A stretch of DNA of 64,000 nt from Rubrobacter_D sp963840835 (GTDB taxonomy: Bacteria; Actinomycetota; Rubrobacteria; Rubrobacterales; Rubrobacteraceae). Positions 49,822 through 58,273 of the stretch are shown piece after piece; positions within the stretch are counted from its first letter, which is position 1, and the number at the start of each line of letters is the position of its first letter. The notes below the pieces were generated by a model. That model saw nothing but the letters and a program-made list of their open reading frames with translations, had not been told where the DNA came from and did not search any database. The stretch lies in contig CAWJAM010000006.1 in assembly GCA_963840835.1 (NCBI GenBank), positions 558,001 to 622,000 of the forward strand, read 5' to 3'. The translations under genes and the position numbers were made by a program.

Positions 49822-50529
49822 CTACCTCCTGCGGCGCAGGAGGTAGATCACGAGCACGAGGACACCGACGCCGACTGCCAGGGGCACGACGCGTTTTATG
49901 ACGGCATCGCGGCTGGCTTCGCCGAGGTCCAACGGCTCCACGTCGTGGTCCTGCTGGATGACCCTGCGCTTTGGCTTCTCTTCCTCTTCACCTGATTCTT
50001 CCGCGCCCGAACCGTTCGCGCTTACGGCCTCTTCCTCTGCCGTGTCGTCTGGTTCAGCTGGCTGCTCCGGCTCTTCCCTTGTGTTCTCGCCCATGATCTC
50101 CTTCTCCAGACACTCGGCGAACTGGTTGATGAGTTTGGTCGCCACCTCTTGCTGGACGCCACGCCCGAACTGGGCGGCCTTCCCCGTGAGATGCATATCG
50201 GTCTCGACGTGCACCTTCGTCCCGCCGTCCTCCTCGCTCAGGGTGGAGGTGATGGTGGCCGAGGCAGTGCCCTGACCGCGCGCGTCCTTGCCGTCGGCTT
50301 TGAGCACCGCCCGGCGGGATTCTTCGTCCGTCTCCTCGAAGCTGACCGTGCCGTTGTACTTCTGGGTGACGGGGCCGAGGCGGATCGTCATGGTCCCCTT
50401 GTACTCGTCGCCTGACTCCTCCTGCAAGGCGGCGCCAGGGAGGCAGGGTGTGATCCTTTCGAGGTCGAGCAAGGTCTCCCAGGCCTGCTCGACTGGTGCC
50501 TCAACCGTAAACTCGTTCTCCATCTTCAC
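49822..50529 (-). CDS. coxG: CoxG-like SRPBCC protein with C-terminal membrane anchor
   Basis: This protein has 235 residues. The START-like domain has FTVEAPVEQAWETLLDLERITPCLPGAAL, then AQFGRGVQQEVATKLINQFAECLEKEI. A low-complexity acidic linker (residues about 150-195) leads to a C-terminal helix (IKRVVPLAVGVGVLVLVIYLL) and a basic end. CoxG recruits CO dehydrogenase to the membrane in carboxidotrophs. Two such genes lie at the cluster end. The stop region overlaps a 31-bp palindrome. Confidence 0.85.
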   Translation of the reverse strand: MKMENEFTVEAPVEQAWETLLDLERITPCLPGAALQEESGDEYKGTMTIRLGPVTQKYNGTVSFEETDEESRRAVLKADGKDARGQGTASATITSTLSEEDGGTKVHVETDMHLTGKAAQFGRGVQQEVATKLINQFAECLEKEIMGENTREEPEQPAEPDDTAEEEAVSANGSGAEESGEEEEKPKRRVIQQDHDVEPLDLGEASRDAVIKRVVPLAVGVGVLVLVIYLLRRRR

Positions 50530-50541
50530 TGGCGTCCCCCT

Positions 50542-50982
50542 CTAGAAAAGCTCCTTCTCCAGACAGTCGGCGAAGCGGCCCATGATCTTGCTCGCCACCT
50601 CTTTGTGCATGCCACGTCCGAACTGGGCGACCTTTCCCGTAAGCTGCATGTCCGTCTCCACGAGTACGTGGACGCCGCCATCCTCCTCACTCAAGGTGGA
50701 GGTGATGGTGGCTGAGGCAGTGCCCTGGCCGCGCGCGTCCTTGCCGTCGGCCCGGATCACGGCCCGGTGCGCGCTCTCGTCTGTGTCTTCGATCTTGACG
50801 GTGCCGTTGTATTTCTGGGTGACGGGGCCCATCTTGACGGTCATCGTCCCCTCGTACTCGTCGCCGACCTCGGCCGTCAACTGCGCCCCCGGCAGGCACG
50901 GGGTCACCCGCTCCAGGTCGTTCAACGCCTTCCAGGCCTCGTCTATGGATGTGTTGACCGTAAACTCGTTCTCCAACTTCAT
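50542..50982 (-). CDS. coxG: CoxG-like SRPBCC protein, short form
   Basis: This protein has 146 residues, a START-like domain with FTVNTSIDEAWKALNDLERVTPCLPGAQL and AQFGRGMHKEVASKIMGRFADCLEKEL. It is clearly a paralogue of the next gene but has no linker or membrane helix. It starts 4 bp inside the MobA-like gene. Perhaps one copy is soluble and one is anchored. Confidence 0.87.
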   Translation of the reverse strand: MKLENEFTVNTSIDEAWKALNDLERVTPCLPGAQLTAEVGDEYEGTMTVKMGPVTQKYNGTVKIEDTDESAHRAVIRADGKDARGQGTASATITSTLSEEDGGVHVLVETDMQLTGKVAQFGRGMHKEVASKIMGRFADCLEKELF

Positions 50983-51620
50983 CGTCTGGCCTCCTTCTTC
51001 CTAGCTCGCTTGTCGAAGCCGCGCGCCTGAAGGCGCCGCAAGTCTTCCACGGTGTCCACGTCGGTGGGGTCGGCTACGTCATCGCATGGTACCTCCGTCA
51101 CCAGCCCTGGATGTCTTCTCAAGAACCCTCTCGCCCCCTCGTCTCCGAATAACTCCTCTTCGAGCATCGGCCACACCCCGCGGGCGAAGAGGGCCGGGTT
51201 GCGCGGCCTCCCTGAGTAGGTGGCGACGGCCACCCTCGCGCCCTCCTCGAAGGCCCGGGCGAGACGCTCCACCGCCGCCGCCCCAACGAGTGGCTGATCT
51301 CCGAGGACCACGATCGCGGCACCCGCCTCCGGCGCGCAGGCCGCGAGGCCACGCTTCACCGAGGTCGAGATGCCCTCTGACCACTGCCGGTTTTCGACGA
51401 TGCGGGCTCCATAAGGCGTGCATACGCGGCGTAGCTTCTCCCCTTGGTCTCCGGCGGATTCCCCCACCACCACGATTATCTCATCCACAGGAGCCTCGCG
51501 CAGTTCGGAGAGGACGGCCTCTATCAGGAGTTTCCCCCGGTAGGGCGCGAGGAGCTTCCCGCCGCCGAACCGGCTCCCCGCGCCGGCGGCGAGCACGACA
51601 GCCGAGACCCCACTACGCAC
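50979..51620 (-). CDS. MobA/MocA-like nucleotidyltransferase, copy 1
   Basis: This protein has 213 residues from GTG 51620. VVLAAGAGSRFGGGKLLAPYRGKLL, then IVVLGDQPLV and PRNPALFARGVWPML match molybdopterin cytidylyl- or guanylyltransferases. CO dehydrogenases carry molybdopterin cytosine dinucleotide, so a MocA-like role is likely. It overlaps the second copy by 8 bp and the coxG start by 4 bp. Confidence 0.85.
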   Translation of the reverse strand: MRSGVSAVVLAAGAGSRFGGGKLLAPYRGKLLIEAVLSELREAPVDEIIVVVGESAGDQGEKLRRVCTPYGARIVENRQWSEGISTSVKRGLAACAPEAGAAIVVLGDQPLVGAAAVERLARAFEEGARVAVATYSGRPRNPALFARGVWPMLEEELFGDEGARGFLRRHPGLVTEVPCDDVADPTDVDTVEDLRRLQARGFDKRARKKEARR

Positions 51621-52218
51621 TGCTCCGCCAGTGGGCGAGCGCCAACCCGTAGTCCTCCGGAGTATCCACATCGGGCGGCAACTCAGCTTCGATCTCCACC
51701 CGCGAAACTCGCTCTGGATAAGCCTCGATCAACTTCCACACCGCCTTGTCCCCGTGAAGCCCGCGCAACTCCCCGAATGCCTCGCGGGCGAAGATGAACG
51801 GGTGCCCGAGCCCCCCAAGATAAGAGCTCACGGCCGCCCAGGGACGCTCTCGCCTCCAAGTCGCCACGACGTGGTCGATGAACTCCGCCCTAACGCCAGG
51901 CTGGTCGCCGAGGAGCAGCGCGATAGCCTCGCAATCTTCACCGGCGGCGTCCAATCCCGCGAGGAGCGAAGTGGCGCAGCCCGTTCCGTAAGCCGTGTTC
52001 TCGACCACCTCGGCCCGGCCGAAATCCACCGAGGCGCGCAACTCCCCAGAAGCCCGGCCAAGCACGACGACGACCCGGTCCAGCGACGAGGCGTTGGCGT
52101 TCCTCACCGCCTGGCCAAGGAGCGTGGTGTCCTCGAAAGGGAGAAGTTGCTTGGGGGTTCCGAACCGGCTGGACTTCCCGGCCCCGAGAACCACCCCGGT
52201 GAGGTCGCTCCATCTCAC
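51613..52218 (-). CDS. MobA/MocA-like nucleotidyltransferase, copy 2
   Basis: This protein has 201 residues from GTG 52218. VVLGAGKSSRFGTPKQLLPFEDTTLLGQAVRNA, IALLLGDQPGVRA and GLGHPFIFAREAFGEL match the same family as the following gene. The two copies are divergent paralogues, and one could act on a different cofactor nucleotide. Tight overlap with XdhC (GTGA) and with copy 1 shows an operon. Confidence 0.85.
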   Translation of the reverse strand: MRWSDLTGVVLGAGKSSRFGTPKQLLPFEDTTLLGQAVRNANASSLDRVVVVLGRASGELRASVDFGRAEVVENTAYGTGCATSLLAGLDAAGEDCEAIALLLGDQPGVRAEFIDHVVATWRRERPWAAVSSYLGGLGHPFIFAREAFGELRGLHGDKAVWKLIEAYPERVSRVEIEAELPPDVDTPEDYGLALAHWRSSA

Positions 52219-53168
52219 CGGGTGGAGATCGTTTCGGTCGCGTACTTCCCCGGCTCTTTCTCGAAGGCCCGCTTGCAGCCGGGACCGCAGAAATAAAAAG
52301 TCTCTCCGTCGTGTTCGCCCGTGTGCCTGGCCGTCTGGATCTCCACCTGCATCCCGCATACCGGGTCTGCGGCCCAGGCGTCTCGCTCATCGGTCGTGGG
52401 TGGACGGAGCTTCGCGCGCAGGGAGAAGACCTCGGCCATGATGGAGAGCGAGATGCCCTCCTGCCCACCGGCCCCCACCGGCAGCCCCGCCGGCGAACGC
52501 ACGACGGACAGAGCTCCGTCCTCGACTCCCCGCTCGCGCAGTTCGCTCAAGACCCGCTCAGCCCGGCGGGCGCTCGCCACGAGCCCCACGTAGGGCAACC
52601 CGAGCCTCACCCCGGCCTCCACCGCGTCCTCGTCGAACCCCCCGAACGAAGCCACTACCATCCAGGTGTCCCGCGGGTAAGGGACCGCCCCGGCGGTGAG
52701 TTCAGCGACGTCTTCGACGCGGACCAGGCGGAAGCCCAGTGGCGGGGCAATGGCGGCGAGCGTGGCGGTCACCGGCGAGTCGCCGGCGAGGATGAGGGTA
52801 GGGCGGGGCAGGAAAGGCTCGACGTAGAGGTCGGCGGTACCCTCGCTCGCGCAGGTCATGCGGGTCAGGCGGACGCCGGGCTGGGGAGCGGCGGTGTCGG
52901 GCGTGATCCTGACAAGCCGGGGCTCTCCTTCCTCAAGGGCGGCGAGCGCCTCCCGGCGGGCCGTCGGCCCGATGCATCCGCCCCCGACCCAGCCCTCGAT
53001 GGTCCCGTCGGAGTGGACCACAGCCCTGTCCCCGACGTGCGCCGAGGTCGCTGGCTCGGTGCGGACGACCGTGACGAGGGCGAAGGGGTGCTCGCCGCCC
53101 GCGAGATCCCCCGCCCGCCGCAGAGACTCCGCGCGGCGGGCGAGGAAGTTGGACTCCTCGCGGAGCAT
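52215..53168 (-). CDS. XdhC/CoxF family protein with C-terminal YHS domain
   Basis: This protein has 317 residues. The XdhC N-terminal part has ALVTVVRTEPATSAHVGDRAVV and GWVGGGCIGP. The Rossmann part has LILAGDSPVTATLAAIAPPLG and VVASFGGFDEDAVEAGVRLGLPYVGLVASARRAERV. A YHS metal-binding domain is added at the end (ADPVCGMQVEI ... FYFCGPGCKRAFEKEPGKYA). XdhC proteins help insert sulfurated Mo cofactor. The YHS addition could bind Cu, which form I CO dehydrogenase needs; this is inference. It starts with a 1-bp overlap with coxL. Confidence 0.85.
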   Translation of the reverse strand: MLREESNFLARRAESLRRAGDLAGGEHPFALVTVVRTEPATSAHVGDRAVVHSDGTIEGWVGGGCIGPTARREALAALEEGEPRLVRITPDTAAPQPGVRLTRMTCASEGTADLYVEPFLPRPTLILAGDSPVTATLAAIAPPLGFRLVRVEDVAELTAGAVPYPRDTWMVVASFGGFDEDAVEAGVRLGLPYVGLVASARRAERVLSELRERGVEDGALSVVRSPAGLPVGAGGQEGISLSIMAEVFSLRAKLRPPTTDERDAWAADPVCGMQVEIQTARHTGEHDGETFYFCGPGCKRAFEKEPGKYATETISTR

Positions 53169-55525
53169 CAGGCATCCACCCCGTTATCCCGCAGGGCGGC
53201 CCACACCCTGGCCGGCGTCAACGGCATGTCCAGGTGCCGCACCCCGTAAGGTGAGAGCGCGTCGACCACGGCGTTGACGACAGCCGGCGGAGAGCCCACC
53301 GTCGGGGACTCGGCGACGCCGCGGGCGCCGAGCGGGTGGTGGGTGGAGGGAGTCACCGTCTCGCCGAGTTCGTAGCTCGGGGCCTCCATGGAGGTCAGCA
53401 TCAGGTAATCCATGAAGCTGCTGTTGAGGTGGTTGCCGTCCTCGTCGAACTCGATAACCTCCATCAGGGCCGTACCGATCCCTGAGGCCAGGCCGCCGTG
53501 CATCTGGCCCTCGACGATCATGGGGTTGATCCTCACCCCGCAGTCGTCCACCGCGATGAAGCGTTTGACCTCGACCTGCCCGGTGCCCCTGTCTATCTCC
53601 ACGACACAGATGTACGCGCCGAACGGGTACGTCATCTCCGGCGGGTCGTAGTACGTGACGCCCTCCAGGCCTGCCTCCTCACCCTCAGGGACGTTGGCGT
53701 AGGCGGCGAAGGAGACCTCCTCCATCGTCGCGCCCCGGTCCGGGGAACCCTTGACCTGGAACCGCTCGCCCGTCCACTCCATGTCCTCGGGGGAAGCCTC
53801 CAGCATGTGAGCGGCGATCTTCTTGCCCTTCTCCCTGATCTTGCGCGAGACGATGGCCGTCGCCGCCCCGCACACCGGTGTCGAGCGGCTCGCGTAGGTG
53901 CCGAGCCCGTACGGCGTGTTGTCCGTGTCGCCCTCCATGACCTCCACGTTCTCCGCCGGGATACCCAGTTCGCCGGCGACGATCTGGGCGAACGTCGTCT
54001 CGTGCCCCTGCCCCTGCGACTTGACGCCGAGCTTCAGGATCGCTTTGCCGGTCGGGTGCAGGCGTAACTCCGCGGAGTCGAACATCTCTATCCCCGCGAT
54101 GTGGCATTTCTTGCCAGGCCCCGCGCCCACGATCTCCGTGAACGTCGAGAACCCGATGCCCATGATGCGGCCTTCCTCGCGGGCCTTCTTCTGCTCTTCG
54201 AGCAATTCCTCGTAGCCGGCTATCCGGAGGGCTTCGTCCAGGCCCGCGTCGTAGTCGCCGCCGTCGTACTCCCAGCCCATTACCGAGACGTAGGGCATCT
54301 GCTCCTTCTTGACGAAGTTCTTGCGCCTGAGCTCGACCGGGTCCATGCCGAGTTCGTCCGCCAGCACGTCCATCGTGCGTTCCATGAGGTAGATGGCCTC
54401 GGTAACCCTGAACGAGCAGCGGTAGGCGATGCCGCCCGGAGCCTTGTTGGAGTAGACGCCGGTCGCCTCGGCATACGCCGCGGGCACGTCGTAGCAGCTC
54501 GTAAAGATCGGGAAGAAGCCCGTAGGATACTGCTCGCCGGGCTGGGCGTGGGCGTCGAAGGCGCCGTGGTCGGCCAGTATGGTGGAACGGACGCCGAGGA
54601 TCTCGCCGTCTCTGGTCGCGGCTATCTCGCCGGTCATGCGATAGTCGCGGGCAAAGGAGCTGCTCATCAGGTTATCCGAGCGGCTCTCCATCCACTTCAC
54701 GGGACGGCCTATGATCAAGGAGGCCACGGTGGCGCAGACGTAGCCGGGGTAGATCGGGACCTTGTTCCCGAACCCCCCACCGATGTCTGGCGAGATTATC
54801 CGGAGCTGGTGTTCGGGAAGGCCCGAGACCATGGCGAAGAGCGTCCTGTGGGCGTGCGGCGCCTGGGAGGTCATGTAGATGGTCATCTTGCCGGTCGAAA
54901 CATCGTAGTCGGCCACGCACCCACACGTCTCCATCGGCGCCGGATGGCAGCGCGGATAGAACATGTCCTGACTTACGGTTACCTCGGCCCGCTCGAACGC
55001 GCGTTCGGTCGCCTCTCTGTCCCCCGCGTCCCACTGGAAGATGCGGTTGTCTTCCTTACCTTCCTTGTCGTCCCTGATGATGGGAGCGTCCCCGTCGAGC
55101 GACTTGCGGGAATCTACTATTGCCTCCAGCGGTTCGTAGTCCACGTCTATCAGCTCAAGGGCGTCCTGGGCCACGTACTTGTCGTCGGCGACGACGAAGG
55201 CGACCTCCTGGCCCTGGAAACGGACCTTGTCGGTGGCGAGCACGGCCTGCGTGTCGCCCGCGAGGGTCGGCATCCAGGCGAGGCCCTGAGCGGCGAGGTC
55301 CGCGCCCGTGATGACGGCGAGGACCCCTTCGAGCTCCAGCGCGGCGGAGGTGTCTACGTTGTTTATCTTCGCGTGGGCGAAGGGGCTGCGCAGAATGGCG
55401 GAGTGGAGCATCCCCTGAAGCTGCACGTCGTCAACGTAGTTTCCCTTGCCCCTGACGAAGCGCCCGTCTTCCTTGCGCAGCATCCTATCGCCGAGCGTGT
55501 GTCTTTGCGTAGTAGCGTCCGTCAT
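53168..55525 (-). CDS. coxL: Aerobic CO dehydrogenase large subunit, form I
   Basis: This protein has 785 residues of the xanthine-oxidase superfamily. The active-site loop is AYRCSFR with Cys370, the form I CoxL signature; it carries the Cu-S-Mo centre in the Oligotropha enzyme. Other features are FVRGKGNYVDDVQLQGMLHSAILRSPFAHA, GGGFGNKVPIYPGY, VKSQGQGHETTFAQI and RGVAESPTVGSPPAVVNAVVDAL. It oxidises CO to CO2. It lies in the order coxM-coxS-coxL; a 17-bp inverted repeat lies between coxS and coxL. Confidence 0.95.
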   Translation of the reverse strand: MTDATTQRHTLGDRMLRKEDGRFVRGKGNYVDDVQLQGMLHSAILRSPFAHAKINNVDTSAALELEGVLAVITGADLAAQGLAWMPTLAGDTQAVLATDKVRFQGQEVAFVVADDKYVAQDALELIDVDYEPLEAIVDSRKSLDGDAPIIRDDKEGKEDNRIFQWDAGDREATERAFERAEVTVSQDMFYPRCHPAPMETCGCVADYDVSTGKMTIYMTSQAPHAHRTLFAMVSGLPEHQLRIISPDIGGGFGNKVPIYPGYVCATVASLIIGRPVKWMESRSDNLMSSSFARDYRMTGEIAATRDGEILGVRSTILADHGAFDAHAQPGEQYPTGFFPIFTSCYDVPAAYAEATGVYSNKAPGGIAYRCSFRVTEAIYLMERTMDVLADELGMDPVELRRKNFVKKEQMPYVSVMGWEYDGGDYDAGLDEALRIAGYEELLEEQKKAREEGRIMGIGFSTFTEIVGAGPGKKCHIAGIEMFDSAELRLHPTGKAILKLGVKSQGQGHETTFAQIVAGELGIPAENVEVMEGDTDNTPYGLGTYASRSTPVCGAATAIVSRKIREKGKKIAAHMLEASPEDMEWTGERFQVKGSPDRGATMEEVSFAAYANVPEGEEAGLEGVTYYDPPEMTYPFGAYICVVEIDRGTGQVEVKRFIAVDDCGVRINPMIVEGQMHGGLASGIGTALMEVIEFDEDGNHLNSSFMDYLMLTSMEAPSYELGETVTPSTHHPLGARGVAESPTVGSPPAVVNAVVDALSPYGVRHLDMPLTPARVWAALRDNGVDA

Positions 55526-55563
55526 CGGGGATCCTTTCGTTCAGCAGTCATCCTACTCTGTTT

Positions 55564-55621
55564 AGTAGGGAGTCGGGAGTCGCTTCACTTCGGGAGTAGG
55601 GCCTACTCCCGACTCCCTACT
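55564..55621. repeat. 17-bp inverted repeat between coxS and coxL
   Basis: AGTAGGGAGTCGGGAGT and ACTCCCGACTCCCTACT are perfect arms with a 24-nt loop. The right arm encodes the CoxS C-terminal GVGSRE and stop. It may tune the ratio of coxS to coxL. Confidence 0.75.
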
Positions 55622-56091
55622 CCCTCACGAGCCGCAGGCTCGCCAGCCGCCCATTGGACGGCCTTGATGATGTTCTCGTAGCCGGTGCAGCGGCAGAGGT
55701 TGCCTGAGATGGCTTCCCGGATCTCCGCCTCCGTCGGGTCGGGATTGCTCTCCAGGAAGGCGGTCGCCGTCAGGATCATGCCCGGTGTGCAGAAACCGCA
55801 CTGGAGCCCGTGCTCCCTGTAGAAGCCTTCCTGCATCGGCGTCAACTCTGTCCCGCTCCAGATCCCCTCGATGGTCGTGACCTCGTGCCCGTTGGCCCGC
55901 ACGGCAAGCACCGTGCAGGACTTGACCGGCTCGCCGTCGAGTTGCACCGTACACGCCCCGCAGTTGGACGTATCGCACGACCAGTGCGTCCCCGTCAGCC
56001 CGAGGTGGTCCCGGACGAAGTGGACCAGGAGCAACCGCGGCTCGACGTCCGCCTCCTGCGCCTCACCGTTGACGTTTATGCTTATGCGCAT
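55603..56091 (-). CDS. coxS: Aerobic CO dehydrogenase small subunit (2x[2Fe-2S])
   Basis: This protein has 162 residues. The first [2Fe-2S] cluster uses CDTSNCGACTVQLDGEPVKSC; the second uses CGFCTPGM and CRCTGYENI. It passes electrons from the Mo site to the flavin. The ATG at 56091 is inside TAATG, overlapping the coxM stop by 1 bp, with translational coupling. The C-terminus is encoded by an inverted repeat. Confidence 0.94.
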   Translation of the reverse strand: MRISINVNGEAQEADVEPRLLLVHFVRDHLGLTGTHWSCDTSNCGACTVQLDGEPVKSCTVLAVRANGHEVTTIEGIWSGTELTPMQEGFYREHGLQCGFCTPGMILTATAFLESNPDPTEAEIREAISGNLCRCTGYENIIKAVQWAAGEPAAREGVGSRE

Positions 56092-56960
56092 TACGCTCCT
56101 CCCGCCCGCTCGACGGCCTTCTCGAGCGCCCGCACTACGAGCACCTTCACCAGGTCCCGCTTGTACTCGACAGGACCGCGGGCATCCTCGGACGGTTCGC
56201 TCTCCTCCGCCGCCCTTTCCCCGGCTCGTCTGAATAGCTCCGCGTCCGGGCGTTGACCATTCAGGACCTCTTCCGCGCCGCGGGCCCGCAGCGTCTGCCC
56301 GCCCACCGCGCACATCCCGATGCCGGCGTTCCTTATCTCCCCGTCGCTCAAGTTCAGGGCGACGCCGATGGCCGCCGAGGCGTAGTCGCCGGTCCGGCGT
56401 TTGACCTTGGTGTAGGCGCTTCCCTGCGGCGCGCGTAGGATGCGGGCGCCCACGATGATCTCGGCCGGGTCCAGTACAGTCTCGAAGGGGCCGGTCTGTA
56501 GCTCATCGATTGCTATGGTCCGCTCGCCGCCGGGGCCTTGCACCACGACCTCGCAGCCCAGGGCCATGAACGCGGCAGGCAGGTCTTCCGCCGGGTCCCC
56601 GTGGGCGAGAGAGCCGCCGACGGTACCCATGTTGCGGACCAGGGGGTCGGCGATCATGGTCTCCGCGTCGTTGAGGATCGGGTAGCGTTCCCCCACGACC
56701 TCGGAGTCCAGAACATCCTGGTGCCTGGCGAGGGCGCCTATCTCGAGCGTCCCGTCATCTTCCCTGATGTAGCGCAAATCTCCGTCAAGCTCGTGGATAT
56801 CGATGAGCGTCTCCGGGAAGGCCAGACGGAGCTTCATCATCGGGATCAGGCTGTGACCGCCAGCCAGAAGCCTGGCCTCAGGCCCGTGCCGCTCCAGGAG
56901 TTCTATGGCTTCCTCGACAGAGGTCGCCACCTCGTAATCGAACCGCGCCGGTACTTGCAA
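56091..56960 (-). CDS. coxM: Aerobic CO dehydrogenase medium (FAD) subunit
   Basis: This protein has 289 residues. FAD-binding motifs are AGGHSLIPMMKLRLA and TVGGSLAHGDPAEDLPAA. The CO_deh_flav_C domain has TGDYASAAIGVALNL and GIGMCAVGGQTLRARGAEEVL. It belongs to the coxM-coxS-coxL form I set. About 100 bp with no hairpin separate it from the upstream XdhC gene, so a separate promoter may exist there. Confidence 0.93.
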   Translation of the reverse strand: MQVPARFDYEVATSVEEAIELLERHGPEARLLAGGHSLIPMMKLRLAFPETLIDIHELDGDLRYIREDDGTLEIGALARHQDVLDSEVVGERYPILNDAETMIADPLVRNMGTVGGSLAHGDPAEDLPAAFMALGCEVVVQGPGGERTIAIDELQTGPFETVLDPAEIIVGARILRAPQGSAYTKVKRRTGDYASAAIGVALNLSDGEIRNAGIGMCAVGGQTLRARGAEEVLNGQRPDAELFRRAGERAAEESEPSEDARGPVEYKRDLVKVLVVRALEKAVERAGGA

Positions 56961-57063
56961 CGCCGCCCTCCTTTCCCCAAAAAGCCGTGTGTCGTCGGGT
57001 CCCCACCTGACAACATCCGATACAAACGGCAGTATAGCAGAGACGCAAAATCAGATGCTTCGC

Positions 57064-57876
57064 TCAACGCTCGGTTGGCGCGGTCTCCCTCCTCTGCGGG
57101 GCGTGGATCGCCCCCGAGCGCTCGGCGAGCCGTCCCCCCGAATGCCCGGTCCTGAGCGCGATGATCTCCCCGGCGATGGCCACAGCCGTCTCCTCAGGCG
57201 TGCGCGCCCCGATGTCGAGCCCGATCGGGCTGCTGATGCGCGAGAGATCCTCCTCCGTTGCGCCTTCTTCTTTCAGACGCGCCGTTCGGTTGTCGTGGGT
57301 CCTGCGGCTCCCCATCGCCCCAATATAGCCGGCCTCGGTCGCGAGAGCTGCGGTAAGGACCGGCACGTCGAACTTCGGATCGTGGGTGAGAACGCAGATC
57401 ACGGTCCGTTTATCCACCTCAGCCGTCTTGAGGAACTCGTCTGGCCACGCGACGACGATCTCGTCCGCGCTCGGGAACCGCTCGCGGGTCGCGAAGACGG
57501 CCCTGGCGTCGCAGACCGTCACCCTGTAGCCCATGAACTTGCCGAGGCGGGCGACCGCCGAAGCAAAGTCTATGGCCCCGAAAACGTACATCTTCGGCGG
57601 CGGGGCGAACGACTGGACGAAGACGGCCACGTCCTCCATACGGCGCTGTCCACGCGGCCCGAAGTGCCGCGTCTCCGTACGACCGCCTTCGAGTAGACCT
57701 CGGGCCGACTCGATGATCGCCTTGTCCAGCTCCCCGTTGCCGGCCGTGCCCTCGTGATCTTCCGGCGTAATCAGTATCTTGCCGCCGGTAGCGCCGTAGG
57801 GACCATCGATGACCGTCGCCATCGCGACCGGCGATTGCTCCTTGAGCGCGGCGTGCCAGCGGGAGAGGATGCTCAT
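57064..57876 (-). CDS. XdhC C-terminal (Rossmann) protein, CoxF-like
   Basis: This protein has 270 residues. FAPPPKMYVFGAIDFASAVARLGKFMGYRVTVCDAR and CVLTHDPKFDVPVLTAALATEAGYIGAMGSRRTHDNR are the core XdhC Rossmann motifs. It likely binds Mo cofactor for insertion into CoxL. ATG 57876 sits in TAATG at the end of the preceding gene; ATG 57882 is an alternative. It works with the short XdhC N-terminal protein encoded just before it. Confidence 0.85.
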   Translation of the reverse strand: MSILSRWHAALKEQSPVAMATVIDGPYGATGGKILITPEDHEGTAGNGELDKAIIESARGLLEGGRTETRHFGPRGQRRMEDVAVFVQSFAPPPKMYVFGAIDFASAVARLGKFMGYRVTVCDARAVFATRERFPSADEIVVAWPDEFLKTAEVDKRTVICVLTHDPKFDVPVLTAALATEAGYIGAMGSRRTHDNRTARLKEEGATEEDLSRISSPIGLDIGARTPEETAVAIAGEIIALRTGHSGGRLAERSGAIHAPQRRETAPTER

Positions 57877-58190
57877 TACCATTCCACCTTCTCGACGAAG
57901 ATGTGGATGATGCCGCCGCAGGTCAGCCCGACCCCGAACGCCTCGTCGTCAGAGATGCCGTAGGTCAGCAACTTCGGTCTGCCCGTCTCTATGGCCTGCA
58001 TCGCCTCCTCGAAGACCGCGGGCTCCACGCACCCGCCGCTGACGGAGCCGACGACCTGCCCGTCTTCGCTCACCGCCATCGAAGTTCCAGGTCCCAGCGG
58101 CCCACTCCTCTCCACCTTCACGACTGTCGCCAGCGCGGCCTGCTTGTCCTCCTCGCGCCAGCTCGCTACCTTGTCCACGACCGGATTCAA
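57876..58190 (-). CDS. XdhC N-terminal-domain protein (CoxI-like)
   Basis: This protein has 104 residues. LATVVKVERSGPLGPGTSMAV and GSVSGGCVEPAVFEEAMQAIETGRPKLLTYGI are the XdhC_CoxI domain, encoded here as a separate gene and not fused to the Rossmann part. It ends in GLTCGGIIHIFVE. The TTG start overlaps the stop of the 28-codon ORF (TTGA). Splitting is common in cox clusters. Confidence 0.85.
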   Translation of the reverse strand: MNPVVDKVASWREEDKQAALATVVKVERSGPLGPGTSMAVSEDGQVVGSVSGGCVEPAVFEEAMQAIETGRPKLLTYGISDDEAFGVGLTCGGIIHIFVEKVEW

Positions 58191-58273
58191 CGCGTATCTC
58201 CTTCTTCAACCAGCTTGTCGATCAAACCTTGAAGAAGGTCTGCGACTGAGTTTATGTCTTCGTCGTACGTCAA
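58187..58273 (-). CDS. 28-codon small ORF in cox operon
   Basis: The ORF is read as MTYDEDINSVADLLQGLIDK then LVEEGDTR. Its TTG overlaps the stop of the upstream Phd-like gene (TTGA), and its stop overlaps the XdhC TTG start (TTGA again). Such exact double overlap suggests it is translated. The peptide is an acidic amphipathic helix with no recognised family. It may be a coupling peptide only. Confidence 0.5.
   Translation of the reverse strand: MTYDEDINSVADLLQGLIDKLVEEGDTR

Noticed and set aside
53168..55525. Large subunit as xanthine dehydrogenase
   Set aside because: AYRCSFR is the form I CO dehydrogenase signature, and the coxM, coxS, coxG, coxD and coxE context supports it.
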